Below are positions 1 to 9,664 of a DNA stretch of 64,000 nucleotides, piece after piece. Numbering within the stretch: position 1 is the stretch's first letter; each line of letters begins with the position of its first letter. The stretch comes from CAIYXB01 sp038146805 (GTDB lineage: Bacteria; Cyanobacteriota; Vampirovibrionia; LMEP-6097): assembly GCA_038146805.1 (NCBI GenBank), contig JAYQSH010000005.1, positions 186,001 to 250,000 of the forward strand, given 5' to 3'. The translations under genes were made by a program, and so were the position numbers. The notes below the pieces were generated by a model. The model saw only the letters and a program-made list of their open reading frames with translations. It did not search any database and was not told the origin of the DNA.

Positions 1-190
1 ACAAAATAAAATTTCAAAAGTCTTTTAGGTTTTTTGAAGATTTATATTTTCAGGTGGAGTTTAGAGCATCAGTTAGTAAATTTTACTAATTAATTGTATT
101 TATACAAGCTTTAACAGAGTATTATGTATTATGACTGATTTCTAAAAACATGGTGTTGATTACAGGTTTACTACTTGAACATTATGATAA

Positions 191-1306
191 TCTGAAGATC
201 CACCAACTAGAAATGAAGTACACGAAGCTTTTGATCTAGCTTTTGATACCAGAGGTAAAACCAATCGGAGAAACTCTATCTACCTTAAAACAATGCATGA
301 AAGAGAACTGTGGAACCCTCTTGAAGAACAAGAAATAAGAGCAGCCGTAGAAAAAGCAGCTAAAACAAAAGACGTTGTTTCTGTTTTAGATTTTGGCTGT
401 GGTAATGGAAAGATTATAGATCTCTGGGAATCCATTGCAAATGATTTAGCGAGGCAAGGCAAAACACTAAGAGTGGTTGCCTATGAACCTTCAACTAAAG
501 CTTTACAAAGCTGGCGTCAAGATTTAACAAATGATGTTAACTATATAGGCGCTACTAGAAACTATCAAGAGACAATTCATAAAGAATTGCCAGATAATGG
601 TGCAACAAATGAGCCAACTTATCCAGCAAGTACTTTTCAAAATGATTGTTTATCAATCACCCTAGTGCATGCTAACACTCAAGATGATCCAACATCAGTC
701 GGTACTACACTGCAATCTGTCAACTCTAATAGTCCCTTTGATTTATCAATTAGTTTTGAATCACTTCCATTTGTAGAGACCCAAAGATAAACGTACAGCA
801 ACTTTAAGTATGCTTGGCGACATTACTAACCAAAAAGGAGTTGTCTATGCCACTTTTCCTAGTATGCATAGTAAGAAGTGGGCTGGCTATAAACAAGAAA
901 TTGATAGAAGAAAACAAGCTGATGGCAAATGTTGGTGTAGCCAAAAGAAGATGGTGACATACTCTACAACTTTATGAACAAGCACGTGCTATATCATTTA
1001 CAAACTTTACCATCAATGGTTAATGAAGCCTATCAGAGCTGGATTGAATGATATAGAAGCTGGCGTTAAACAAGTTTGGCATCAACAACATCACCAAAAG
1101 CAAAACGGATTATCAGAAAAAGATAGTGAAATTGCAAAAATGGTTAATCAAACTATAGCTGATAGTGGCGTTGTTAAAGAAGCAGAGAACAGGGGAGTTT
1201 CGATGAAGAGTTATCAACTAGGCTATATAACACTGCTCCAATCTTACACACAATAGATGGGATGATACAGTTGAAAGCGCCGCAAAGCTTCGGCTTAAGC
1301 TGTTAA
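191..1306 (+). pseudogene. Broken SAM-dependent methyltransferase-like gene
   Basis: The longest open piece (ATG at 293, to 790) has a class I methyltransferase glycine motif, VLDFGCGNGK, at about residues 33-42, followed by a YEPS acidic loop. The same frame is open back to 191, so the ATG may be internal. After 780 the coding sense continues in another frame (a piece reading KDKRTATLSMLGDITNQKG), shifts again near 945 (EDGDILYNFMNKHV) and again near 1030 (residues of the ORF 1023-1256), with a last piece ending at 1306. At least four frame changes are needed to read it through. Seen: reading-frame breaks and the motif. Inferred: one ancestral gene. Substrate unknown. It lies in the damaged left end of the window. 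Confidence 0.55.
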
Positions 1307-1405
1307 TTTCAAATTCAGCATAGTTTTCCAGCACTTGAAATCAATCTCAGATAGTGATTTATTATGGCGTACCTCATGCTACGCCTCCACCATATAATAC
1401 TTTTG

Positions 1406-1432
1406 AAACCTAGCAATATTGCTAGGTTTTTA
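1406..1432 (+). terminator. Rho-independent terminator-like hairpin
   Basis: A perfect inverted repeat with arms AAACCTAGC and GCTAGGTTT around AATATT, followed by T-rich sequence on the + strand. It lies about 100 nt after the broken methyltransferase gene and would terminate it. It is almost symmetrical, so it could also act on the minus strand. The rest of 1307-1558 shows no gene. Confidence 0.6.
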
Positions 1433-1558
1433 GTTTTAAAACTTAAAACTTTGACCACCTTTCGACGTTTTCCACCTTTAATAATGATTAAAAGTATTTT
1501 TGATCTCTTACGAGACAAATCCCATAGTAATAAATAGCAATGTTATAAATACCCATAT

Positions 1559-2400
1559 TCACGTTGTTGATAATTTCCGAAAATGGTTTAGGTAAAAACT
1601 TTTGCACAGAATCCAAAACAGCATAAATATTAAAAAGAGAACCTGATAATTCTTTTGATCATCTGGGTGATACATAGCGACAGTGTTTGCAACAACTGCA
1701 CCAAAATTTCTAACAATATTCCTCACTTTTTCAAGAGGCTTAAACAATAAACCTAAACTGGTTGAAAGAAGCACTAAGTGACCAGCAAAAGCTAAACTAT
1801 GCCCACTTTCGTTTTCTGGAGAAACAAAAACTTTTCTTTTTTCTGAAAACAGTCCACCAGTATAAACTTCTTTTGCCATTTTCAAAACTTCTTGAAGGCT
1901 GGTTATTAGATTTTCCTTTTACCATTTATTTTATCTACTCGGCTAGCTTGTGCAAAATCTAAAATACCTAAACCACCAGAAATTCCCTTAGTCAGATTTA
2001 TATTTTCAATTGAGCTGAAATTAGACATCAAGGGATCCAGTACCTTTACAATCGCATCCATAGAACGGTCATCTTTTAGAGCAACAATAGCTAGTGAGCC
2101 ATAAGCCAAGCTATGAACCAATTTAGAAAGCCCTAGAGAAAAGCTATTTACTTTCTTTTGAAGACTATCATCAACTTTTAATAGCTTAGTTGCAACAACA
2201 AAAGAAATGAGAAGCCGCAGCAAAAAGTAGGAAAACTTACGGCTTTTAAGTTCATAATCACCAAATTTTAAAGATTCTTCTTTGTACAAATTCTTCTTTT
2301 GAGGAGCTTGGCATTTGTTTTAGACCTTTTTGAACTTGAGCCCCATTGTTTTCAAAACCATCAGGTGCAAAATCAAGATTTAAATCTGGTGCTATTGGTA
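1559..2400 (-). pseudogene. Broken gene for an unknown membrane protein
   Basis: Two minus-strand open pieces, 2289-1906 (127 aa) and 1885-1559 (108 aa), follow each other with only a frame change between. Upstream, in a third frame, about 2400-2290 reads as plausible protein (LPIAPDLNLDFAPDGFENNG). Both main pieces contain hydrophobic stretches (FLLRLLISFVVA; VLFLIFMLFWILC), so the product would be membrane-associated. No family is recognised. It follows the symporter remnant directly on the same strand and could have formed an operon with it. Whether the breaks are mutations or sequencing errors cannot be decided here. Confidence 0.45.
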
Positions 2401-2409
2401 AAGTCAAAA

Positions 2410-3815
2410 CTAGTTTCGCACCATCTTCTTATAAGTTCGGCTAAGAACGTAAATCACCACTGCAACTAATACACCCGGCAAAACCTCATTGATAGTATCT
2501 TGTAAGTGAAGCAAAAATCTCCAAGCAACAACAGCAAATGTTGATGTGGTGACCATTAATATTGAAGTTTTAGCCCCTAAATCCCAATCAAAACATCTAA
2601 TCACCATTAATGGTCCAATCACAGCAGTGAAAACAGCCCAAGTAATGATTGTCAAATCAAAACATTTTGCTTAGAGAATATTGCAAAAATATTGCCATAA
2701 CTGCTATAGCGGGTTGCAAACTTAGAAGCCCAGTAAATTTTTATATTTAGGAAATAAATCCTGGGTGATACTTGCTGAACAAGAAATAATTTGTGAGTCA
2801 GCTGTAGAAATAGCTGCAAGAAAAAATTCCCGCTAAAATAAAACCCCACTAAAACATCTGGCAAATACTTTGATGCCAATAAAGGCAAAGTTAACTCGGT
2901 ATCCATATTTGCAACTTCAGGCATTAGAATTCTTGATGCCAGCCCTACTCCTAAAGCAGCTAAGCCAAATAAAACGTAAAGTAAGAAATATATATCTCTT
3001 GATTTATTCATCTTTGTTGGATCATTAATGACATTGGTCTTACCATGGTAAGGGACTTGCCCTATGACTCCCATAACCATTAATCATTAGGCTTATAATG
3101 AATATCAAGAAAGAAGTTTTCATATCTTCTGGAATCCATGTAATTAAATCAGGATCTATTTTTCAGAGAATTAAACAATTCAACAAAACCACCACAGTTA
3201 TAAACTGAAACTACAAAAAGTAAAAACATTGCCCCACACATCAATATCGACTGAATTACATCAGTCCAAATTGAAGCTCTAATACCGCCTGAAAAACAAT
3301 AAATAGCAACTATTAAACCTGCAATAACAATCCCAAGATTATAGTCCCAATCAAGCATGACATGAAGAGCTTTACTACTTACCTTAAGCTGAGCCGCTGC
3401 ATAAAGGCTCAAAAATATAAAACTAATCACAGATACAAGCTTGATAACCGAGCTTCTAGGTTTATAATCACAAGTGCCAACAAAGTGATAGTACTTACAT
3501 TACGTGCTTCAGATTTTTCTCTAAGTCTTCGATGAATTGTTAACCAGCCTAAGGTCACCCAAAGCCCAATAATCAAATACCAAATTGATGATATTCCTTG
3601 GTTATAGGTATAGCCAATATGTGGCAATAAACATAAAGCCACTATAATTTGTCGATAACATAGACAAAGCCATTACCCATGGATGGACTTTTCTACCAGC
3701 AAGCAAGTAGTCCTCAGAGCTAGCTTTTGCTTTCCTTGAAGAAAGTACTCCCACAAAGACCATGGCAAGCACAAAAACTATGAAGCTTAAGGCAACACTA
3801 TTCTTCTTGGTTCAG
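2410..3815 (-). pseudogene. Sodium/proline-type symporter (PutP-like, SSS family), frameshifted
   Basis: Four minus-strand pieces (3642-3427, 3430-3149, 3080-2652, 2655-2410) plus an N-terminal stretch near 3815-3650 (LSFIVFVLAMVFVGVLSSRK) line up in order as one solute:sodium symporter. Family marks are SGGIRASIWTDVIQS after a hydrophobic helix, and the later NDPTKMNKSRD loop with a GQ/PH-like motif just before it. This arrangement is typical of PutP proline transporters. At least four frame changes break the gene. The substrate is inferred from motif similarity only. A proline-catabolic putA gene, also frameshifted, lies at 30046-32919, which fits the assignment. Confidence 0.7.
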
Positions 3816-4086
3816 AACATTTCTAAAATAATACCTAAAAACTTTACTATTAGCTTTTCAAGCATCAACTCGCCTGCTAGAAAGCACAAAGCTCGTCAAC
3901 AAGGCTTTTGTTACTAATTATAAAAAAATTAAGACTCGTATTAACACCAGTGTGACTAAGCAACAAGATGTGCAACTTCATACACTAGCTCTCCACCATT
4001 TTTACATATCTTAAAATCATCAGCCAAACAATAGCTCGAAACAATGATTCATAAATCTCTCTAAGAGTAGCTAAGTTGGAACACTA
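3816..4086. other. Gap without a recognisable gene
   Basis: Sequence between the start of the symporter remnant and the C-terminal end of the next broken gene. It includes short direct similarity to the CAACAAGGCTTTTGTTA-type ends of interspersed repeats near 3898. I see no convincing open frame, hairpin or RNA gene. Confidence 0.4.
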
Positions 4087-5384
4087 AGCTTTTCTAACCA
4101 AATCTTTCAAATCTTTAATCATGCCTGAATCTAAAACTTGTTGCAACTCATCATTGACAAGCCCCTTATACTCTATGTGGAGATTCAAATGCATTGAAGA
4201 GTTGCCATCTTCTAGCTCTTTAATTTGCCTTCAACAGGTATAGCTTCAACTTTAAAAGCAGGACTTTTATTGATTGCAGCTGCAACATCTACTGGATCAA
4301 TAAAACCTAGTCGATGGGAAAGCCTCTGACTAAGTCCTATCATTGTTTGATCAAAAACAAAAGCTAGTTCATTATGTAAGTCTGGATTCTCTATATCAAG
4401 ATTTTTTATAAGATTTTCAAAAGCATCTAAAATATTTATATATGCTTGCTTTCTATCATTTTCATCGATCAATTGGTAAGCATTAATGGCTTCCCATAAA
4501 TCTTCAATTAAATTAGTTTGCAATTTATCTAACACCTTAGTTGCTTCTGCATATTGAGACTCAAAGTCATTAAAACTTTTAGCTTTTGGCTGCAATTCAT
4601 TAGCAATTTTCTCTTTAAGGTGAAGAACCATTATTGATATATTTTTTTGAGCGGCATGAAAAACAAGCATTGGTAATTGTGGTGAATGAAATCTAGATTC
4701 AAAAGCTTAGAATCTTCAGACGGAAGCATAGCCCACAATGCATGTGATTTCAGCCAAACATCAGCACCTGAATCATTCTTCCATGTTTGCATTTGATCAA
4801 TTTGTTTTTTATCTAACTTCTCTTGAAGCATATCCAACACTTCATCAAAGCTCATTTCTAAATTTTCAATTTTTTATGCAGTTTTATATACATTATTTTT
4901 CTTCTTCAAGCCTTTTTGAAATTTCTTGTTGAATAAAAAAATCTATATCTGCCCTTAGATCTTCTCTATCAACTTTTGCCAATGACTTTGACATAGCTCT
5001 GTTACCACGACCAAGTTCTGAATCAAAAGGAATTGCTGTTAGCAAGATCGAGTCAATTATATCCAAATCGTCTAATTGACGAACAAGAGCTCTAAAGTCT
5101 TGCCTTCATATGCTCAGACCATTCTGAGTATTGATATGTGCTTGACAAAACTCTTTGAACAATGTGACAATCTGTTCTCTTTTATCAGTATCAGCCAAGT
5201 TAACCTTGTGATCAGTTACCAATTTTGCATTTCTGCTACTTGACGGCCAACTTGTGCAGGAATCAAAGTCTGTACAAATCTGTTTTTGCTATATTGTCTA
5301 CTATACGGCGAAACACGACTAAAGATAATACCGCTTTTTGTAAGTTTTACAACCCCTAATTAAAAAGATAAGCAATTGCTTAGT
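4087..5384 (-). pseudogene. Broken unknown gene, helical acidic product
   Basis: Reading on the minus strand, plausible protein continues through several frames: near 5210-4920 (IVTLFKEFCQAHIN; LVRQLDDLDIIDSILLTAIPF; LGRGNRAMSKSLAKVDREDL), then 4855-4631 (74 aa), 4670-4212 (152 aa) and a tail to 4087 (HLNLHIEYKGLVNDELQQVL). The joins near 4692 and 4226 can each be repaired by adding one base in a short A/T run. The product would be rich in acidic, probably helical segments. No family is recognised. The segment encoding the RLEEE...MSFDEVL stretch is duplicated downstream of the MBOAT gene (see the repeat entries). Confidence 0.45.
4786..4917. repeat. Direct repeat copy 1, inside the broken unknown gene
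   Basis: About 132 bp that recurs at 5385-5517 with several mismatches and small indels. Both copies begin TTTGCATTTGATCAATTTG and end CTTCTTCAAGCCTTTTT. On the minus strand it encodes the RLEEE to MSFDEVL segment of the broken gene. It probably arose by a local duplication that copied an internal piece of that gene. Confidence 0.8.
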
Positions 5385-5517
5385 TTTGCATTTGATCAAT
5401 TTGTTTTTGATCTAGCTTCTCTTGAGGCATATCAACACTTCATCAAAGCTCATTTCTAAATTTTCAATACTTTCTATGCAGGTTGCATATGCATCGTATT
5501 CTTCTTCAAGCCTTTTT
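5385..5517. repeat. Direct repeat copy 2, next to the MBOAT gene end
   Basis: Second copy of the 132-bp repeat at 4786-4917. It abuts the stop codon of the MBOAT gene (5522), so it is a detached piece of coding sequence rather than part of a gene in its present place. Confidence 0.8.
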
Positions 5518-5521
5518 TAAA

Positions 5522-6865
5522 TCAAAATAAATAAAAGTCAGCACTCTCTAATGAACCAAATACAACAACCGCAATTAAGCCAAGCCAAATCATTGACCAA
5601 TTTATAAAACTTTTATTTGCAAAAAACTCTTCTATTTTTGTATATCTTCTAATTGCCATCAACACATAAAAAATAATCATATAGATATAAATATTACTGA
5701 ATTGCAAAATAGAAAAATCCGCTTGAAAAATCTTGGCGATGATTGCTAGCGCTTGCGATAAATTTTCTGCCCTAAAAAATATCCAAGCCAACAAAACAAA
5801 ATGAAAGGTCAACAAACAAGAAATAAATTTAGGGATTTTTAAATTAAGTTTTTGCAAATAATCAAAAACAATTATATATAAGCCATGCAAAGCTCCCCAA
5901 ATGACAAAAGTCATATTAGCACCATGCCAAACCCCAGCTATAAGCATGGTTATAAAAATATTGAAATAATTATTCCACTTAGAACATCGATTACCACCCA
6001 TCGGAATATAAACATAATCGCGAAACCATGTTGAGAGACTGATATGCCACTTATGCCAAAATTCACGAATATTAGATGCGAAATAAGGCAAATTAAAATT
6101 CAACATTAACTCATAACCCATTAATCGAGCGACACCACGTGCCATATCGGTATATCCAGAAAAATCTCCATAAATTTGCAAAGCAAAACCATAAGTACTT
6201 AACAGTAGTTCTAAACTACTTTGGTACTCATGAATACCATATGAAAAATTTACTAAACTTGCAATATTATCAGCAAATACGACTTTTTTGATTAAACCCC
6301 AGACAAACAAAGACAAACCTGAACGAATAAAATCTTTTTTATATTTAGGTCCTCCATCAATTTGACCCAATAAATTTGAAGCTCTTTCAATTGGACCAGC
6401 AACTAATTGTGGGAAAAACGATACAAATGTAGCAAAGTTTATAAATGATTTTTCTTCTTCAATATTGCCTCGATAAATATCAATGGTATAACTCATAGAC
6501 TGAAAAGTATAAAAAGAAATACCCAAAGGCAATATTATGCTATAGCCTAAATCATTAGCAAATAACCCAGAAAGCCAAACATAGTATTTAAAAACAAAGA
6601 GTACTCCTAAGTTAATCAACAAACTCAAAAATAAAAAAAACTTTTTTGCATTTGCATTTGTTTTTTGGCGCACAATTAATTTTGCACAATAATAATCAAC
6701 AACAGTTGATAACAACAACAAAAATACAAACTTTAATGACCACCATGAATAAAAAACATAACTAGCTACTAGTAATAAAACTTTTTCAAATGATTTTGGC
6801 AATAAAAACCGCAGTAACAGTAACAGTGGAAAAGCAACTAAAAACTCAATACTTTGAAAAAGCAT
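5522..6865 (-). CDS. MBOAT-family membrane O-acyltransferase (AlgI-like)
   Basis: A 447-residue polytopic membrane protein. Family knowledge: AlgI/DltB-type MBOAT proteins pass acyl groups from the cytoplasm to extracellular polysaccharide or teichoic acid. Visible signs are the N-terminal MLFQSIEFLVAFPLLLLLRF helix, the PQLVAGPIER loop at about 152-161, the IREFWHKWHISLSTWFRDY block at about 266-284 and the catalytic-site motif AGVWHG with His314. Length is slightly below the usual 460-500. Its start overlaps the end of the upstream SGNH gene by 20 nt, so the two are translationally linked. The acceptor polymer is not revealed by the context. Confidence 0.88.
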   Translation of the reverse strand: MLFQSIEFLVAFPLLLLLRFLLPKSFEKVLLLVASYVFYSWWSLKFVFLLLLSTVVDYYCAKLIVRQKTNANAKKFFLFLSLLINLGVLFVFKYYVWLSGLFANDLGYSIILPLGISFYTFQSMSYTIDIYRGNIEEEKSFINFATFVSFFPQLVAGPIERASNLLGQIDGGPKYKKDFIRSGLSLFVWGLIKKVVFADNIASLVNFSYGIHEYQSSLELLLSTYGFALQIYGDFSGYTDMARGVARLMGYELMLNFNLPYFASNIREFWHKWHISLSTWFRDYVYIPMGGNRCSKWNNYFNIFITMLIAGVWHGANMTFVIWGALHGLYIIVFDYLQKLNLKIPKFISCLLTFHFVLLAWIFFRAENLSQALAIIAKIFQADFSILQFSNIYIYMIIFYVLMAIRRYTKIEEFFANKSFINWSMIWLGLIAVVVFGSLESADFYLF

Positions 6866-7924
6866 AATTTATAAGCCTGCCTTTTTTTATTAATTTATCA
6901 AAGGCTTTTGCTAAGGCAATAGAGCCATGCTCATTTGGATGATCATCATCACGAAAAGTTTTTTTATTTGTCATTTGAAAATACTCAACAAATTCTTCAA
7001 GACTATTTTCAAAAGGAATTTGATATTGAGAAAATAAAGCTTGATATCGTTTTTGTAAATCATTATATTGATGAGTATAAAGATACTCTTTTAACCATGA
7101 TGTTTGAGGAACCAAAATTACTGCAACTGCAAGGTCGAGTTCTTTAGATATTTTTTTCAAGTGGGTAATATTTTTTTCAAAAGCTTGCCAATATTGATTT
7201 TCATGCTCATGAGGGTACACAAAAACTCCTCATGATCCGGTGGATGGGCAATAATATTGCGAGACCACATTAACATTTTCCAAGAAAGCAATGATAAAAC
7301 ACGACAATTGCCCAAAACCAATTTTCTGAAGCTGATATCTAAAAATCTTTTTGATGATTTTAAATTCAACCGAAATAAACGCAAGATTTTTGTTTTTAAG
7401 CGGATAATAGGTTTTTGTGCGTGACTTCGTTTAAAACCAGTTTGGTAAGAGAATGGTCTAATTTGAATTACAGCAAGATCAGGCTTAAAAAGTTTTTGCT
7501 TTTGTGTAAAAAATTCAGGGTATTGTGGCAAGAAATTTATTAAAGAAATAAAAGAAGCACCAGCACTATGATGAGCTGTTACTGAATAATTAGAGCTTGC
7601 TTTATCAGCTAGTGCATAAAAACTTTTATCTACCGACATAGAAGAACTTTCAACAATACTATCACCAAGTAAAAAAATTCTTTTTTGTACAGAAGCTTGA
7701 TAATCTGGAAATTCCTGCACATGCTGCATACTCTCATTACGATAAAGAATATTCTCAAACTCAAATTTACTCCATGGTTTACCTTTAAAAATCGAAACCC
7801 TTTGTTTTTTATTGTAAAAATAGTCTTTGTAAGGAAGAACTAAACCAAAATTATTAAACAACCTCAAACAAAGTTCAACAAAAAATAAAATCACCAATAA
7901 AGAATAAACAGGAGTTAACCTCAT
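6846..7924 (-). pseudogene. SGNH/GDSL-type acyl-transfer partner of MBOAT, one frameshift
   Basis: Two overlapping minus-strand pieces (7924-7157 and 7220-6846) form one protein of about 358 residues. The first has an N-terminal anchor (VYSLLVILFFVELCLRLF) and the nucleophile block LLGDSIVES; the second ends with DDDHPNEHG, the Asp-His block of SGNH hydrolases. The protein is therefore complete apart from one frame change, which is repaired by adding one base to the A5 run at 7221-7225. AlgJ/AlgX-like proteins of this kind complete O-acylation outside the membrane with MBOAT partners, and the MBOAT gene follows with a 20-nt overlap. I read this as a sequencing error in a working gene, but a real mutation is possible. 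Confidence 0.75.
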
Positions 7925-7963
7925 TAACTATAATTTTATCAAGTACAAATCTTTTGGTGTTTC

Positions 7964-8084
7964 TAGCTGCTGTTAACAAATTTCGCAAACAAGGCTTTCG
8001 AGTGACGAAAAGGCTTTAGTTAACTGCTTGTAAATGATGAGTTTGAAGCACGGGAGTAACGCAAAAATGGGGATTTGTTTAAAT
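7964..8084. repeat. About 120-bp MITE-like element, copy 1
   Basis: Begins TAGCTGCTGTTAACAAATT and ends GGATTTGTTTAAAT, which are imperfect terminal inverted repeats. The interior (AAGGCTTTAGTTAACTGCTT, then GTAAATGATGAG) recurs almost exactly at 9583-9658 and more loosely at 57925-58047. It has no coding capacity. Its right end overlaps the stop codon of the next gene. Confidence 0.7.
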
Positions 8085-8873
8085 CAATAATTTAGGTTGT
8101 CTGGAGGATCTTTCTGAATGCTCCCAGTTGTAAAGCTCCTGGCTTAATATATATTCTAATGCCGTCCTTCTATTATCTACTTTTTCAAAGTCTGGATCAT
8201 CGATTAACCATTGTACCCTTTGGTTGATATCATATAGTCTTAAACCGAATACTTTTTCTAGGTCTTTTTCTATTTCATCAGAAGCATAATCTTGTATTTT
8301 AGTTAGACATTCTCTTACATCATTAATGGATTTTTCTGAATTCTCCCGGATTGAAGAACGCCAGTTTAAATTCTCCCGGCTTATTGTAAATTTTAATGCC
8401 ATCCATCTATTATTTACTTCGTTATAGTCTGGATCCTCCATTAACCATTGTACCCTTTTCTCGATATACTCTTTTGGTAAACCGTATCCTTCGTTTAGTT
8501 CTTTTTCTATTTTAAAAGCATCTTCTTGTATTATAGTTAGCCATTCTCTTACTTCATTAATAGCGTCTTGCTCGGATTTATATTGCTTAAGCATTGAAAA
8601 TCTAACCATAAATTTAATATCAGCAAGCGTGGTTAATTTTTTCTTATCATTACCAAACTCATTAAACAAATTAATAATTGCTGATTGTATATTAAATCGT
8701 TGTCTACTTTGCGCTTCATGCAATTTTCTCATTCTTTTAGCAGGCCTTATAACATTTCTTCTTAAACTCCTTTGTGGTAAAGGTTTATATAAAGGTTCAT
8801 ATAAAGGTTCATATAAAGGTTCATATAAAGGTTTATATCTGTAATTTACAGTTTCTAAATTTGGACCTGTCAT
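8079..8873 (-). CDS. Unknown protein with tandem NEVRE/EVNNR repeat domain
   Basis: A 264-residue protein of no recognised family. An N-terminal low-complexity stretch repeats YEPL/YKPL about five times (residues near 14-32). A basic LHEAQSRQR segment follows, then two copies of a domain of about 75-80 residues. Each domain runs from (A/S)I(N)(E/D)VRE(W/C)L through a QRVQWL(M/I)(E/D)DPD core to an NRR/NRW...AL end. The start is set at 8873 because a TATAAT lies exactly 7 nt before it and no Shine-Dalgarno is present; an upstream TTG at 8915 is less likely. A frameshifted paralog (9665-10211) and a truncated third start (11406) lie nearby with the same promoter type. Function unknown. Confidence 0.6.
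   Translation of the reverse strand: MTGPNLETVNYRYKPLYEPLYEPLYEPLYKPLPQRSLRRNVIRPAKRMRKLHEAQSRQRFNIQSAIINLFNEFGNDKKKLTTLADIKFMVRFSMLKQYKSEQDAINEVREWLTIIQEDAFKIEKELNEGYGLPKEYIEKRVQWLMEDPDYNEVNNRWMALKFTISRENLNWRSSIRENSEKSINDVRECLTKIQDYASDEIEKDLEKVFGLRLYDINQRVQWLIDDPDFEKVDNRRTALEYILSQELYNWEHSERSSRQPKLLI
8788..8838. repeat. Tandem 12-bp repeat in coding sequence
   Basis: The unit GGTTCATATAAA, with T/C variation at one base, is repeated about four to five times in tandem. It encodes the YEPL/YKPL peptide array of the 264-residue protein on the minus strand. The unit is a multiple of three, so changes in copy number would keep the frame. Confidence 0.85.
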
Positions 8874-8880
8874 AAAGTTA

Positions 8881-8886
8881 ATTATA
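8881..8886 (-). promoter_or_regulatory. TATAAT -10 element 7 nt before a start codon
   Basis: The minus strand reads TATAATTAACTTTATG, placing the hexamer 7 nt from the ATG at 8873. This would give a leaderless mRNA. The identical arrangement is found at 11414-11419 before the truncated paralog. Confidence 0.55.
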
Positions 8887-8949
8887 TTATATGAAGTCTT
8901 TTTTTTCAAGGGCAATTTTTCAACTTTTAGCTTAATTTTTTATAAATAC

Positions 8950-9282
8950 TCATAGATTCATTGGTGCAGTCCTTAGGTTCTCTGCAATTTGATCCAATTC
9001 AGCTTGACTCACATTGTTAAAAGCAGTTCCTTTTGAGTGATAAACTCTCAACTCCTTGTTGAGTTGCTCGACGGCACCTTTTTTTAGTATGGAGCAGAAG
9101 GTTTTGTGAACTAAGTTGGTACGCCAGTCAAAACCTTGATTACATACAGAGTGACCCACAAATGACTTGTCATTGTCAGTTGGAAAATTTTTAGTCCAAA
9201 TTGAAATCAGTTTAGTTTTAATTACTTGCGTTGTTAGTAACTCAGTTATATTCTCATTGAAGAATGGATAGCTGCTTAACAA
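8950..9282 (-). pseudogene. IS30-family transposase remnant, C-terminal part, copy 1
   Basis: A 110-residue open piece matches the C-terminal third of the intact IS30 transposase at 10244-11188. It keeps the second catalytic Asp in FPTDNDKSFVGHSV and the Glu in KGAVEQLNKELR. Between them the frame is lost and regained, giving an unrelated stretch NQGFDWRTNLVHKTFCSIL. The N-terminal DNA-binding half and the first catalytic Asp are missing. It is inactive. It belongs to a different IS30 copy from the intact one, because the residues differ throughout. Confidence 0.85.
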
Positions 9283-9309
9283 AAATATATAATAAACTTA
9301 TAGCCAAAA

Positions 9310-9606
9310 ATGATCAATTGCAAACATAGCTTCAAAATCAAAAAAATTTCAAGTGCCAAAGACAAGGATTTTAGTCACTTACAACAAATTTATGAAAAAG
9401 AATTTGCTCCAATAACATCATATAAAGTGAACCAAGACGGTTTGTTTGATCAAGATTTTCTCATTAGCACTTGGTCAAAACATGGTTATGAAATATATTT
9501 ACTTGAAATCAAAGAAGAAGCTGTTGGTTTTGCAGTCGTAAACCTTGCAAGTATGATTGACCTAGATACCAATACTCGAGATAAGGCTTTAGTTAACTGC
9601 TTGTAA
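9310..9606 (+). pseudogene. GNAT acetyltransferase, copy 1, 3' end lost
   Basis: The first 91 or so residues match the second copy at 11843-12345 (KVNQDGLFDQDFLISTWSK, then ASMIDLDTNTRD). The match stops at 9583, where the MITE-like repeat begins, and the reading frame runs into a stop at 9606. The acetyl-CoA binding half is therefore missing. Its N-terminal half is intact, in contrast to copy 2. Confidence 0.85.
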
Positions 9607-9658
9607 ATGATGAGTTTGAAGCACGGGAGTAACGCAAAAATGGGGATTTGTTTAAATT
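9583..9658. repeat. MITE-like element, partial copy
   Basis: About 76 bp identical in most positions to the right half of the element at 7964-8084, from AAGGCTTTAGTTAACTGC to GGATTTGTTTAAAT. Its right end sits just past the stop codon of the frameshifted paralog, as copy 1 does for the intact one. Its left end marks the truncation point of the acetyltransferase. Confidence 0.8.
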
Positions 9659-9664
9659 TATGAT

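Larger units (their letters stand above)
8871..9583. repeat. About 713-bp direct duplication, copy 1
   Basis: This segment is nearly identical to 11404-12115. It contains the TATAAT promoter and start of the unknown gene family, an IS30 transposase remnant and the first part of an acetyltransferase gene. Differences include one-base changes in homopolymers (for example T8 against T7 near 8900, and A5 against A4 in the acetyltransferase). The left boundary falls exactly at the ATG of the unknown gene family, the right boundary inside the acetyltransferase gene where the MITE-like repeat begins. Confidence 0.9.

Noticed and set aside
5522..7924. Alginate biosynthesis operon
   Set aside because: The MBOAT and SGNH pair resembles AlgI/AlgJ, but no polymerase, epimerase or export genes are nearby, so only a general O-acylation role is supported.
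8629..8844. 71-codon + strand frame with repeated YKGS
   Set aside because: It is the opposite-strand reading of the 12-bp tandem repeat inside the 264-residue gene.
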